From the NCBI RefSeq assembly GCF_020103695.1, contig NZ_JAHXBF010000006.1:434001-498000 (forward strand): a DNA stretch of 64,000 bases, read 5' to 3'. A program made the position numbers and the translations under genes. The stretch comes from Hyalangium versicolor (GTDB taxonomy: Bacteria > Myxococcota > Myxococcia > Myxococcales > Myxococcaceae). How positions within the stretch are numbered: position 1 is the first letter of the stretch; every line of letters begins with the position of its first letter. The notes under the pieces were generated by a model. The model ran no database searches. It was not told where the DNA came from and saw only the letters and a program-made list of their open reading frames with translations. This document shows, one piece after another, positions 16,993-25,416 of this stretch.

Positions 16993-17658
16993 TCAGGACT
17001 GGAAGAGGCGGGAATAGAGTCGATCGTGGGTGGCGCCGAACAGGTCGATGAGCGGCGCCGGTTGGGCCAGCTCGTTCAGGGAGAGCGAGCTACAGCGCTC
17101 GAGGATGGTGCTCTGTACCCCGGCCAGCTCGTGCTGGAGCCGCTGCGCCTCGTGCGGACCGAGCAGCCCCAGGCGGACCGCCGCCGAGGCCACTCCGCGC
17201 AGTGCCAGGTGCAGGAACAGCTCCTGCGTCTGCTCCAGGGGTACTTCGAGAACCCGGAGCGTGAAGCCGAACATGGGGGCGTAGTGGGCCACCAGGGTGC
17301 GAGCGCGGATCGCCGCATGGAGCCGCTGGAGCTCCTCATCGGGGAAGATGCGCGCCGTCGTGGCCACCAGCGTTCGTCCCTGGGTGCGGCTGGTCCGGTT
17401 GGCCACGTGGTTGGACAGGAAGGCCTCGCACACAGCATCCAGCTTCGTCGGCTCGGCTCCCGGCGCATATGCGGCGCGCAGGAAGGGCAGGGCCCCATGG
17501 CCGGCCTGCCACAGCACTCCTTCGATGAAGGTGCGCAGTGCCGGCGCATCAGACACCTCGCCCTGTTGAGCAGCGGCCTCCAGCCCGGAGGAGTGCGAGA
17601 AACCTCCGGTCGGAAAGGCCGAGTCAGCGAGCTGCAGCACGCGCCAGCGGTTCGTCAT
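16993..17658 (-). CDS. ureF: Urease accessory protein UreF
   Basis: 221 residues, normal for UreF, the all-helical partner that joins UreD to UreG during nickel insertion. Signature parts are QLADSAFPTGGFSHSSGLE at the N-terminus, AHYAPMFGFTLRVLEVPLEQ in the middle, VASAAVRLGLLGPHEAQRLQ and the late LSLNELAQPAPLIDLFGATHDRLYSRLF. It lies 10 bases after ureC and 8 bases before ureG. Confidence 0.95.
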   Translation of the reverse strand: MTNRWRVLQLADSAFPTGGFSHSSGLEAAAQQGEVSDAPALRTFIEGVLWQAGHGALPFLRAAYAPGAEPTKLDAVCEAFLSNHVANRTSRTQGRTLVATTARIFPDEELQRLHAAIRARTLVAHYAPMFGFTLRVLEVPLEQTQELFLHLALRGVASAAVRLGLLGPHEAQRLQHELAGVQSTILERCSSLSLNELAQPAPLIDLFGATHDRLYSRLFQS

Positions 17659-17668
17659 CGGCTCGAGC

Positions 17669-19384
17669 TCAGAACAGGCTGAACAGACGGGCCAGGGGAA
17701 CGGTGGTGGCCGGCTCGCACCGCAGCAGCTCGCCGTCGGCGCGCACCTCGTAGCTCTCCGGATCCACGGTGATGCGCGGGAGCGCGTCGTTCAGCTTCAT
17801 GTCCTTCTTGCCGATTCCACGGCAGTTGCGCACCGCGACCAGCCGCTTGTTCAGCCCCAGCGCGTTCACCCGCCCCTCCTCCAGCGAGCGCCGCGACACG
17901 AAGGCCACGCTGGTGGATCCCGTCGCCCGGCCGAACGCGCCGAACATGGGCCGCATCTGCAGCGGCTGCGGCGTGGGGATGGAAGCGTTGGCGTCTCCCA
18001 TCTGCGCCCAGGCGATGAAGCCTCCCTTCACCACCAGTTCCGGCCGAGCCCCGAAGAACGCCGGCTTCCACAGCACCAGGTCCGCCAGCTTCCCCACCTC
18101 CACCGAGCCCACCTCGTGGCTGAAGCCGTGCGCGATGGCCGGGTTGATCGTGTACTTGGCCACGTAGCGGCGGATGCGCAGGTTGTCGTTGTCACCCCGC
18201 TCGTCCTTCAGCCGCCCCCGCTGGTCGCGCATCTTGTGCGCCGTCTGCCACGTGCGGGTGATGACCTCGCCCACGCGCCCCATGGCCTGGCTGTCGCTGG
18301 AGATGATGCTGATGGCTCCCAGGTCGTGGAGGATGTCCTCCGCGGCGATCGTCTCTCCGCGGATGCGGCTCTCGGCGAAGGCCACGTCCTCGGGGATGCC
18401 CCGGTCCAGGTGGTGGCAGACCATGAGCATGTCCAGGTGCTCATCCAGCGTGTTCACCGTGTAGGGACGCGTCGGGTTCGTCGAGCTGGGGATGACGTTG
18501 GGCTCGCCGCACACGCGGATGATGTCCGGAGCGTGGCCTCCGCCCGCGCCCTCCGAGTGGTACGTGTGGATCGTCCGCCCCTTGAACGAGGCGATCGAAT
18601 CATCCACGAAGCCCGACTCGTTCAGCGTGTCCGTGTGGATGGTGACCTGGATGTCCTCGTCCTCGGCCACGCCCAGGCAGCAGTCGATGGATGGCGGCGT
18701 GGTGCCCCAGTCCTCGTGCAGCTTGAGGCCCGCCGCGCCCGCGCGAATCTGGTCCACCAGGCCCGCCGGGTGCGACGTGTTGCCCTTGCCCGTCAGCCCG
18801 ATGTTCAGCGGCAGCGTGTCCGTGGCCTGCAGCATCAACTCGATGTTCTTCGCGCCCGGTGTACACGTGGTGGCGTTGGTGCCCGTGGCCGGGCCCGTAC
18901 CTCCGCCCAGGAAGGTGGTGACACCCGACGCAATCGCCTCGAAGGCCTGCTGCGGACAGATGTAGTGGATGTGCGCGTCGATACCTCCCGCCGTGACGAT
19001 GTGGCCCTCGGCGGAGATGACCTCGGTGGTGACGCCCACGAGCATCCCCGGCGTCACGCCCGGCATGATGCGTGGGTTGCCCGCCTTGCCGATGCCGACG
19101 ATGCGCCCGTGCTTGATGCCGATGTCCGCCTTGTAGATGCCCGTGTAGTCGACGATGAGCGCGTTGGTGAGCACGCAGTCGAGCGCCTCTCCGTCCCCGA
19201 TGCCCTCCATCTGCCCCTGCCGGTCGCGCAGCACCTTGCCGCCGCCGAACTTGCACTCGTCTCCATAGGAGGTGAAGTCCCGCTCCACCTCGGCGATGAG
19301 GCCCGTGTCTCCCAGGCGCACCCGGTCCCCCGTGGTAGGCCCGTACATGTCCGCGTAGTGGCGGCGATCGAGGGTGCGGCTCAT
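17669..19384 (-). CDS. ureC: Urease alpha subunit (catalytic)
   Basis: 571 residues. This subunit holds the dinickel centre that hydrolyses urea to ammonia and carbamate. All key residues are visible with a constant offset of +4 from the Klebsiella numbering: His138 and His140 (GGIDAHIHY), the carbamylated Lys221 and His223 (GLKLHEDWG), His250, His276, the flap Cys323 and His324 (MVCHHLDRG) and Asp364 (SSDSQAMG). It should therefore be active. Its ATG overlaps the stop codon of ureAB by 4 bases (ATGA), showing translational coupling. Confidence 0.98.
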   Translation of the reverse strand: MSRTLDRRHYADMYGPTTGDRVRLGDTGLIAEVERDFTSYGDECKFGGGKVLRDRQGQMEGIGDGEALDCVLTNALIVDYTGIYKADIGIKHGRIVGIGKAGNPRIMPGVTPGMLVGVTTEVISAEGHIVTAGGIDAHIHYICPQQAFEAIASGVTTFLGGGTGPATGTNATTCTPGAKNIELMLQATDTLPLNIGLTGKGNTSHPAGLVDQIRAGAAGLKLHEDWGTTPPSIDCCLGVAEDEDIQVTIHTDTLNESGFVDDSIASFKGRTIHTYHSEGAGGGHAPDIIRVCGEPNVIPSSTNPTRPYTVNTLDEHLDMLMVCHHLDRGIPEDVAFAESRIRGETIAAEDILHDLGAISIISSDSQAMGRVGEVITRTWQTAHKMRDQRGRLKDERGDNDNLRIRRYVAKYTINPAIAHGFSHEVGSVEVGKLADLVLWKPAFFGARPELVVKGGFIAWAQMGDANASIPTPQPLQMRPMFGAFGRATGSTSVAFVSRRSLEEGRVNALGLNKRLVAVRNCRGIGKKDMKLNDALPRITVDPESYEVRADGELLRCEPATTVPLARLFSLF

Positions 19385-20055
19385 GGAGTGCCTCCTGCCT
19401 GCTGCGTCGGAGCGACGGGAACGAGCGTCACGGTCTTCTTGTCTCCGGGCTCGAAGCGGACCGCCGTGCCCGAAGGGATGTCCAGCCGCATGCCCACCGC
19501 CTTCGCACGGTCGAACTCGAGCGCGCGGTTGGTGTGCTCGAAGGGATAGTGGCTGCCCACCTGGATGGGGCGATCGCCGCGGTTCTCCACCGCCAGCGAG
19601 AGGCGCGGGCGGCCCGGGTTGAGCGCAATCTCTCCGGCCTGGGTGAGCACCTCGCCCGGAGGCGGCGCGGACTCGGTGGGCGCGGCGAAGGCCGAGGCGG
19701 CGGGCACGGGTAGGAAGCTGCCGTAGAGCGCCAGCGTCAGGTCTCCCTGCTCGAGCGAGATGGGGTGGTGGACGGTGACGAGCTTTGTTCCATCCGGGAA
19801 GGTGCCCTCCACCTGCACTTCGTGGAGCATCTCCGCCACGCCCGGCAGCACTTGCGCCCGGCCGAGCATCCGCCGTCCCAGGTCCATCAACTCGGAGACG
19901 CGGCGCCCGTCTCGGATGAGCTCGAGCAATTGGGTGGAGAGGAGTGCGACGGCCTCGGGGTAGTTCAGCCGAAGGCCTCGAGCCAGTCGCTTCTGGGCCA
20001 GGAAACCTGCGGCGTGGAGCGTGAGCTTGTCCAACTCGCGCGGGACCAGGTGCAT
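19381..20055 (-). CDS. ureAB: Fused urease gamma-beta subunit (UreA-UreB)
   Basis: 224 residues joining two subunits that are separate in most bacteria. Residues 1-100 are gamma (MHLVPRELDKLTLHAAGFLA, PEAVALLSTQLLELIRDGR, LPGVAEMLHEVQVEGTFPDG). After a linker of about 30 residues rich in Ala and Pro comes beta (PGRPRLSLAVENRGDRPIQV, SHYPFEHTNRALEFDR, GMRLDIPSGTAVRFEPGDKK). The beta end is short: after VTLVPV the chain stops with APTQQAGGTP and lacks the usual VYGF-type ending. Gamma-beta fusions are known elsewhere, for example in Helicobacter. It is coupled to ureC by an overlapping ATGA. Confidence 0.95.
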   Translation of the reverse strand: MHLVPRELDKLTLHAAGFLAQKRLARGLRLNYPEAVALLSTQLLELIRDGRRVSELMDLGRRMLGRAQVLPGVAEMLHEVQVEGTFPDGTKLVTVHHPISLEQGDLTLALYGSFLPVPAASAFAAPTESAPPPGEVLTQAGEIALNPGRPRLSLAVENRGDRPIQVGSHYPFEHTNRALEFDRAKAVGMRLDIPSGTAVRFEPGDKKTVTLVPVAPTQQAGGTP

Positions 20056-20109
20056 GGGGATCCTCTCAGTGACAACTGGAGGCCATGATGCTGCACCGCG
20101 TCAGCTGAG

Positions 20110-20964
20110 TCACCATTTCCTTGCAAGAGGATCGTCGCCGAGCACCTGGGGCAGGGGCTTGAGCCGGGCCCGTACGGCGGACATGGCTTCCTCGACTGAG
20201 GTGGCGGCCACGCGCAGCAGGGCGCCGTCGTCCCCGAGAGGGCTGGCCGTCTCGATGACAGGAGCCCGCCGCCGCAGGGGCTCCAAGGGGCGCAGGAGGG
20301 CTTCGCGCAGGGGAGCCACTTCCGGGCCGAAGACGGCGAGCATGGCCAGGGCCTCGAAGCGGCCCATGCGTGCCGGCAGGGGACCTTCCTCGGAGGTGAG
20401 GCGGATGGCGTCCAGGAAGAGGGGCGCGCCCGCGCGTTGGATGTGCGTGCGGCTCAGGTAGTGCTCGAAGGCCCAGCGCTCGCCTCTCGCGGCGCGCCCG
20501 CAGGTGAAGGCGTCCAGCAGGACGAGCGAGGCCCGAGGCTCGAGCGTGACCGTGGTCTCCTGCGTGTAGCGAGCACCCGTGAAGCAGGCCACGGGATCGG
20601 GCAGCAGGACGAGCAATCCCCCCTCACCCACGCGGGCGTGGAGTTCCTGCCGGCAGCCTCGCGGCGAGCGATACACCTTGGTGGCGGACTGGGTGGAGAG
20701 CAGGCCGGTGGCGCCGGCGCCGACATCCACCTCGACGTGAATGGAATCTCCATCCACGAGCCCTCCGCCAAAGCTGGCCAGGTAGGCCCAGGCGCCCCGG
20801 CCGTGGTTGCGCGGCAGCAGCATCTTGAGAGGGCTGTTGGCGCGTGCGGCACGAACGACCGTTCCCCGAGGCCCACGCTCCAGCGCGAGCACCCCTCTGC
20901 CCGGAGCGTGCTCCGGTGCATCCGGTGCATCCTTGAACGCAAGTGCCGCCAAGGCGCTGCTCAA
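20110..20964 (-). CDS. ureD: Urease accessory protein UreD
   Basis: About 284 residues if translated from the TTG at 20964, which overlaps the TGA stop of the upstream scramblase-like gene. This start gives the normal family length and avoids an Arg-rich extension that is antisense-like. Family marks are NSPLKMLLPRNHGRGAWAYL, GGGLVDGDSIHVEVDVGAGA, LLSTQSATKVYRSP, LLPDPVACFTGARYTQ, and ASLVLLDAFTCGRAARGERW. UreD is the scaffold that binds apo-urease and carries nickel from UreG and UreF. A later GTG start (before LALERG) is an alternative. Confidence 0.9.
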   Translation of the reverse strand: MSSALAALAFKDAPDAPEHAPGRGVLALERGPRGTVVRAARANSPLKMLLPRNHGRGAWAYLASFGGGLVDGDSIHVEVDVGAGATGLLSTQSATKVYRSPRGCRQELHARVGEGGLLVLLPDPVACFTGARYTQETTVTLEPRASLVLLDAFTCGRAARGERWAFEHYLSRTHIQRAGAPLFLDAIRLTSEEGPLPARMGRFEALAMLAVFGPEVAPLREALLRPLEPLRRRAPVIETASPLGDDGALLRVAATSVEEAMSAVRARLKPLPQVLGDDPLARKW

Positions 20965-21587
20965 TCGCGCTTCTCGAAGTGGACGAAGTCGATGAGGAAC
21001 GTAGCGCCCACCACCAGGGTGCGCAGCCGGGAATCCTGGATGTCTCCAAAGGAGACGCCGAAGTTGTCGGCCGCGGTGAACAGCTCCTTGCCGAATCCGC
21101 TCCACTGCTTCTGGATCTTCCCCACCTCGCGCCCTTGCAGCTCGACGAGGAACGTCCACGGCTTGAAGAACGGCCCGCGCAGGGTGGCGAGTACCTCGCC
21201 CGAGGGACCATGCACCTCATAGAGCCGCTCGAAGAAGGCGAAGCGCTGCTGGATGCTGCCCAGGTGCTGGCCGGCTCCGTCCTCGATGTCCAGGTGGGCG
21301 AACCACCAGCGCCAGGGCCGCTTGAGCCGCAGCAGGGTGGCGCCGTCGGGTGTCTTCAGCTCCAGGGTGAAGGGGCGCTGGGCCTTGAGGAAGAGACGCG
21401 CCAAAAGCCCGCCCAGGCCGCCATCCACCTCGCCCACGAAGAACAGCGGCTGCTCGTCGTCTCCCACCACCTGGTATTTGTTGCGCATCTCGAAGCCGGT
21501 GAGGATCTCCCCCCATTCCTTCTTCTGACGCACGCGCAGCATGCTGTGGCGTTGGAACAGGGTGATGGCGGAGGAGTCGGAGCGCAT
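20961..21587 (-). CDS. Phospholipid scramblase / LURP-one-related protein
   Basis: 208 residues with the Tubby-like C-terminal beta-barrel pattern of bacterial scramblase-related proteins: MLRVRQKKEWGEILTGFEMR, NKYQVVGDDEQPLFFVGE, PFTLELKTPDGATLLRLKRP, RFAFFERLYEVHGPSGEVLA, WTFLVELQGREVGKIQKQWS and a hydrophobic end (TLVVGATFLIDFVHFEK). The bacterial members are not proven scramblases. The stop codon overlaps the ureD start, so this gene heads the urease operon; why it is coupled to urease is unknown. Confidence 0.82.
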   Translation of the reverse strand: MRSDSSAITLFQRHSMLRVRQKKEWGEILTGFEMRNKYQVVGDDEQPLFFVGEVDGGLGGLLARLFLKAQRPFTLELKTPDGATLLRLKRPWRWWFAHLDIEDGAGQHLGSIQQRFAFFERLYEVHGPSGEVLATLRGPFFKPWTFLVELQGREVGKIQKQWSGFGKELFTAADNFGVSFGDIQDSRLRTLVVGATFLIDFVHFEKRD

Positions 21588-21651
21588 GGCGGCCTCGGGA
21601 CGCGGGTTGGGTGCACCCTAGCGCCCCGAGGCCCCTGTCGTCACAGAAGCT

Positions 21652-24282
21652 TCACCGGGTGGCCAGCGTGTCCACGTGCTGGCGCAGCTTCGCCTCATCG
21701 CCGATGCAGGCGCTGAGCCCCGCCAGGGGCTGGGCCGCCTGGGCAATCTTCCCCCGCGTGCGAGGCCCCGCTGCCACGAGCCACGCCACGCCCAGGGCCA
21801 GCTCCGCCACCTCGGGCACGCCGGTGAGACCCGACGCGAGCGAGAGCAGCGCCTCCACCGCCTTCTTCACCTGGGCGCCGTGCAGCGGGTGGTTGCTGGT
21901 GATGCCCTGGCGCAGCAGCTCCAGCAGCGCGAGCGCGGTGGCGCGGGCCTGGCGAACTGGCTCCGGACCGGTGCCCGTGCCCTCCCACAGGCCGCTGGCG
22001 AGTTGGCGGGACAGGAGCGCGGTGACGCCCGTGCCATGGGCCGGTTTCTCCTCGGCCTGGGCTTCTTCCTCCATGTCCGCGGGTGCGAACGCGTCGTCAT
22101 CCACGTCCATGATGGGCTCGGGGGCTCTCTGCATGGAGGGCGCGCTCCTGTTCAGGGAGAGGGTGTCCATGAGCCCCTGCAGGAGGCTGCCTTTGGGCTT
22201 TGCAGCCGAACGCGCCACGTCTGCCTTGCTGGACTCGCGGGCTTCGGCAGGCATCGCGGCCACCGGCATCGCAGCGGGCGCCGCGGCCATGGGAGCCGGG
22301 GCAGCCGGGCGCGCAGGGGCCGGAGGCGGAGCACCGGGCGCCATGCCTCCGATGGAGGCGAAGGAGCCGGTGGTGGCCCGCTTCCGCTGCTTCCCGCCGC
22401 TCGAGTTCTTGAAGACACCCCCGTCGACGGCCTGCTCCGCTTCCTTCTTGTCCGTGCCGAACATCCCCCAGCCGGCGGGAGCGTTGACAGGGACGACGCG
22501 CGTCTCTGGCTGGCCCGAGGCCCGGCGCTCCGCGGTGCGCTCCTCCACCACGACAAACGAGGTGTACTGGGTGACGATCTGGTGCGCCACGGCGAGCTGG
22601 ATGATGCGCTCCTTCATCCGCTCCGCGCGGCGGCCCTCGAGCCTCGCGGACTCCCACGTGCGGATCTGCTCGGCGGCCCAGAGCTTCTCCACCACAGGGC
22701 GATCCGAGGCGGCGGGGAACTCCACGGGAAGGGTGAGCGAGAAGGGCTCTTGTCCCGAGTGCCCCTGGAGCGTCACCTTGCCTCGGCCCGCGGCGGGGTA
22801 GCGGCCAAACAGCGTCCATGGCACGGCGTCCACCAGCGGCGGCACGGAGTCCTTCTCGGGTGCGAGGTCAGTGCACTCCACGCCCTCGAAGGAGACCTTC
22901 AGGTCCGTGACGCGTGGGGCAAGCGCGCGGGAGAACTGGGCCACCACCTTGTCGTCGATGCGCTCGCCCGGGTGGATGAACTCCACCGCGCCGCCCGTTT
23001 GCTTCGCCATGTCTCGCAGCAGCACGTCGCTCACGTTGGTGCCGATGCCGAACGAGTACACGCGCGTCGTCTTCCGGGCCCCGAGCACCGCTTTGAGGAT
23101 CTGCTCCTCGTTACCCACCTGCCCGTCGGTGAGCAGCACCACCACGCCGTCCGGCACACCCTGCACGGCGGCTTGCATGGGCTGGAGCAGCTCGGTGCCT
23201 CCGTCGGCCCGCAGCGCGGCCACCCACCGGTCAGCCTGCTCGAGCGTCTTTTGCGTGAAGACGACCGGCTCGGGAGAGAACGTCCGGTAGCTGCTATCGA
23301 AAGCGATGATGTTGAAGCGATCTCCCTCGCGCAGGTGGCGCAGGCACAGCCGGAGCGCACCCTGGGCTTGCGGCAGGCTCTCGCCCTCCATGGATCCGGA
23401 GGTGTCCACCACGAACACCACTTCTTGCCGCTTCGCGCCGGTGGCCATGCCGAGCAGGTCCGGCACCACGGTGAGCGCAAAGGTGCCCGGGTTCTCGCCC
23501 TGGCGGTGGGTCACGAGCGTGGTGAGCGAGGTGCTCGTGTCCTCGCTGCGCACGGTGAGGACGAAGTCACGGTCCAGCGCGACCTCGCCCTTGGCGAACT
23601 TCACGCGCACCTTCTGGCCGTCCTTCTCCAGCGTGAGCGCGTGCGAGGGGCTCTCCACCACCACGGGGCGGCCCAGGTCCACCAGCAGGTCCATCTTCAG
23701 GCCGTATGCCACCTGGCCGATCGGCGGGGTGATGCGGTCGGCGTCCGGCACCTGGTTCGTGGGGCTGGCGGTACCATGCCCGGTCCGATTGCCCTGCACA
23801 TTGCCGGGGATGTAGCGCGGGGCCACCAGCGTGGGCAGCATCCACCGCACGCTGCCTTCCTCCACTTGGATGGCCTGGAGGAACTCGACCTCGACCAGCG
23901 TCTCCTCGTCGGGCAGCAGGTTGCCCACCTGCGCGGTGAAGACGTTGGGGCGTTCCTGGTCCAGCAGAGCGGCGCCGTGGCCGGCGACAATGGCGTCGTC
24001 GTAGTCCGCGAAGGCCTTCTCGCGCTCCTTCACCACACCCTGCACCTTCCGGCCGTTGCACTCCATGGAGAAGCCAATGAGCGTCCCGTCCGAGGGGAGC
24101 GGAAACACATAGATGGCCTCGACGGGGCGGCGCTCGGAGTTGCGGTAGCGCTGGCTCACGCGCACGCGCGCATGGCCGCCGAGCAGCTCACCCGTGACTT
24201 CCACACCCTGGAGGGGAATCTGCGCGCCGTCCTTGGTGAACAGCCCGCACTGCGTCCTCTGGTTTGACTGCTCGGTTGTCAT
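21652..24282 (-). CDS. VIT- and vWA-domain protein
   Basis: 876 residues, no signal peptide. A VIT domain occupies about 10-140 (VEVTGELLGGHARVRVSQRY, VEAIYVFPLPSDGTLIGFSM, FADYDDAIVAGHGAALLDQE). A von Willebrand A domain follows at about 280-450 with an intact metal site starting VVFVVDTSGSMEGESLPQAQ. Then come an ATPase-free helical part, a Pro/Ala-rich linker (about 640-720) and a helical C-terminus of about 150 residues. This is the bacterial form of the inter-alpha-trypsin-inhibitor heavy-chain-like architecture; its role in myxobacteria is unknown. It starts 7 bases after the MerR gene, so both are one operon. Confidence 0.88.
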   Translation of the reverse strand: MTTEQSNQRTQCGLFTKDGAQIPLQGVEVTGELLGGHARVRVSQRYRNSERRPVEAIYVFPLPSDGTLIGFSMECNGRKVQGVVKEREKAFADYDDAIVAGHGAALLDQERPNVFTAQVGNLLPDEETLVEVEFLQAIQVEEGSVRWMLPTLVAPRYIPGNVQGNRTGHGTASPTNQVPDADRITPPIGQVAYGLKMDLLVDLGRPVVVESPSHALTLEKDGQKVRVKFAKGEVALDRDFVLTVRSEDTSTSLTTLVTHRQGENPGTFALTVVPDLLGMATGAKRQEVVFVVDTSGSMEGESLPQAQGALRLCLRHLREGDRFNIIAFDSSYRTFSPEPVVFTQKTLEQADRWVAALRADGGTELLQPMQAAVQGVPDGVVVLLTDGQVGNEEQILKAVLGARKTTRVYSFGIGTNVSDVLLRDMAKQTGGAVEFIHPGERIDDKVVAQFSRALAPRVTDLKVSFEGVECTDLAPEKDSVPPLVDAVPWTLFGRYPAAGRGKVTLQGHSGQEPFSLTLPVEFPAASDRPVVEKLWAAEQIRTWESARLEGRRAERMKERIIQLAVAHQIVTQYTSFVVVEERTAERRASGQPETRVVPVNAPAGWGMFGTDKKEAEQAVDGGVFKNSSGGKQRKRATTGSFASIGGMAPGAPPPAPARPAAPAPMAAAPAAMPVAAMPAEARESSKADVARSAAKPKGSLLQGLMDTLSLNRSAPSMQRAPEPIMDVDDDAFAPADMEEEAQAEEKPAHGTGVTALLSRQLASGLWEGTGTGPEPVRQARATALALLELLRQGITSNHPLHGAQVKKAVEALLSLASGLTGVPEVAELALGVAWLVAAGPRTRGKIAQAAQPLAGLSACIGDEAKLRQHVDTLATR

Positions 24283-24289
24283 CTGGCTT

Positions 24290-24793
24290 CTACCTTTCTT
24301 CCGACTGCTCGATGAGGGCGCGCACGCGCTCGGCGAGCGCCCGGGTCTTGTCATCCGCTGTGTCCGCGAGGTGCAGCTCCAGGCCCGGTGCCAGTTCCCA
24401 CCGGCGATAACCTGCCACGGGCACCTGCCTGACTGTCGAGACCGCCCCTGCCGTGGACACCTCGGAGGCCTTGAGAGGTTCCGGCGCCGCGGGCGGAGGA
24501 GGCGGCAGGGTGTCCGTGGGCAGCTCGGACTCCGCCAGCGCGCGCAGCTCGTCCGGGCTCAGCCGCGCCAGCTCCACCTGGATGGCATCCAACGGGAGGA
24601 AGCGCGCCTGCAGCACGCGGATGGCTTTGAGCCGGCGCAGGTGCTCCTCGCCATACACGGTGTCTGGACCCTTGAAGGGCGGGGCGGGGAGCAGGCCTCG
24701 CTGCACGTAGTAGCGCACCGTGCGCGGCGAGACGCCGACCTCGGCGGCCAGCTCGGCCAACTTCCACTCGGTTTGTGTCTTCCTCGGGCTCAC
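24290..24793 (-). CDS. MerR-family transcriptional regulator
   Basis: 167 residues from the GTG at 24793. The winged-helix DNA-binding domain is at the N-terminus: WKLAELAAEVGVSPRTVRYY, VQRGLLPAPPFKGPDTVYGE, LRRLKAIRVLQARFLPLDAI. A Pro-rich linker (LPPPPPAAPEP) leads to a C-terminal part (RRWELAPGLELHLADTADDK) that has no recognised effector site and no metal-binding cysteines. The start is supported by a promoter whose predicted +1 falls on this GTG, making a leaderless mRNA; the longer upstream frame would cross the promoter. It probably controls itself and the VIT/vWA gene. Confidence 0.87.
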   Translation of the reverse strand: MSPRKTQTEWKLAELAAEVGVSPRTVRYYVQRGLLPAPPFKGPDTVYGEEHLRRLKAIRVLQARFLPLDAIQVELARLSPDELRALAESELPTDTLPPPPPAAPEPLKASEVSTAGAVSTVRQVPVAGYRRWELAPGLELHLADTADDKTRALAERVRALIEQSEER

Positions 24794-24800
24794 GAGACGA

Positions 24801-24829
24801 ACAGTAAGACTCGACACTTCGACTGTCAA
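24801..24829 (-). promoter_or_regulatory. Promoter of the MerR-VIT/vWA operon
   Basis: Read on the reverse strand, a consensus -35 TTGACA (24829-24824) and a -10 TACTGT (24806-24801) are separated by 17 bases. The expected start of transcription is about 7 bases after the -10 element, at the GTG of the MerR gene. The ACAGT/ACTGT ends of this segment form a long inverted repeat around the spacer, the classic place where MerR proteins bind. Confidence 0.7.
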
Positions 24830-24838
24830 GATGACAGT
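24822..24838. promoter_or_regulatory. 7-3-7 palindrome overlapping the -35 element
   Basis: ACTGTCA-AGA-TGACAGT is a perfect inverted repeat covering the -35 hexamer of the MerR promoter and lying between the divergent MerR and DUF2721 genes. It is a strong candidate operator for the MerR protein. Confidence 0.6.
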
Positions 24839-24903
24839 GGGCGAAATCTTGCCACTGGCGGGTTTGCTTGCGGTGAGGGGGACGAGGTGGGAGAGAGGCA
24901 ACC

Positions 24904-25389
24904 ATGGATGCAGGCGCAGGGATGCTGGAGGTCTCCTCGTTGCGGCTCATCGGCGCGGCGGTGACGCCGGCGGTGATGGTGTCCGGGTGCGGCATGTTGG
25001 CGTTGGGGTTGGACAACCAGGCGGCCCGGGTGAGCATGCGGGTGCGAGAGATGGTGCGCGAGTGGCGCGCGCTGCCGGAGGGACACGCACGGCGGGCGGT
25101 GCTGCGCGAGGAGGTGGCCGTGCTCGACCGGCGACATGCGCTGCTGGCGAGAGCGTTGATCCTGGACTACGCGGCGCTGCTGTCCTTCGTGGTGACGTCG
25201 TTGCTGTACCTGGCGCAGCGGCGCTTCAGCGTGCCGGAGGAGGCGCCCGTGGTGTCCTTCTCCCTGGGGGTGGTGTTGGCGGGAGGTATCGCCCTCTACA
25301 CGCTGGCCTCGCTGCGGCTGAGCCGAAGGGCCATCCTGCTGGAGAAGCGGGAACTGTTCGAGGAGCCACCTGCGTCCCCCAAGTCATGA
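24904..25389 (+). CDS. DUF2721 membrane protein
   Basis: 161 residues. The family signature is visible: a first membrane helix AAVTPAVMVSGCGMLALGLD, then NQAARVSMRVREMVREW, a charged helical hairpin, and two further membrane helices (ALILDYAALLSFVVTSLLYL and VSFSLGVVLAGGIALYTLAS). DUF2721 proteins are three-helix inner-membrane proteins of unknown function. It is transcribed divergently from the MerR gene, and the shared 110-base gap holds the MerR palindrome, so it might also be under MerR control. Confidence 0.85.
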   Translation: MDAGAGMLEVSSLRLIGAAVTPAVMVSGCGMLALGLDNQAARVSMRVREMVREWRALPEGHARRAVLREEVAVLDRRHALLARALILDYAALLSFVVTSLLYLAQRRFSVPEEAPVVSFSLGVVLAGGIALYTLASLRLSRRAILLEKRELFEEPPASPKS

Positions 25390-25416
25390 ACAGGGGACGG
25401 CTCGAGTGAAGCCCGC

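Noticed and set aside
21676..24267. 863-residue + strand ORF
   Set aside because: Antisense to the VIT/vWA gene; His/Arg/Gly-rich shadow without domains.
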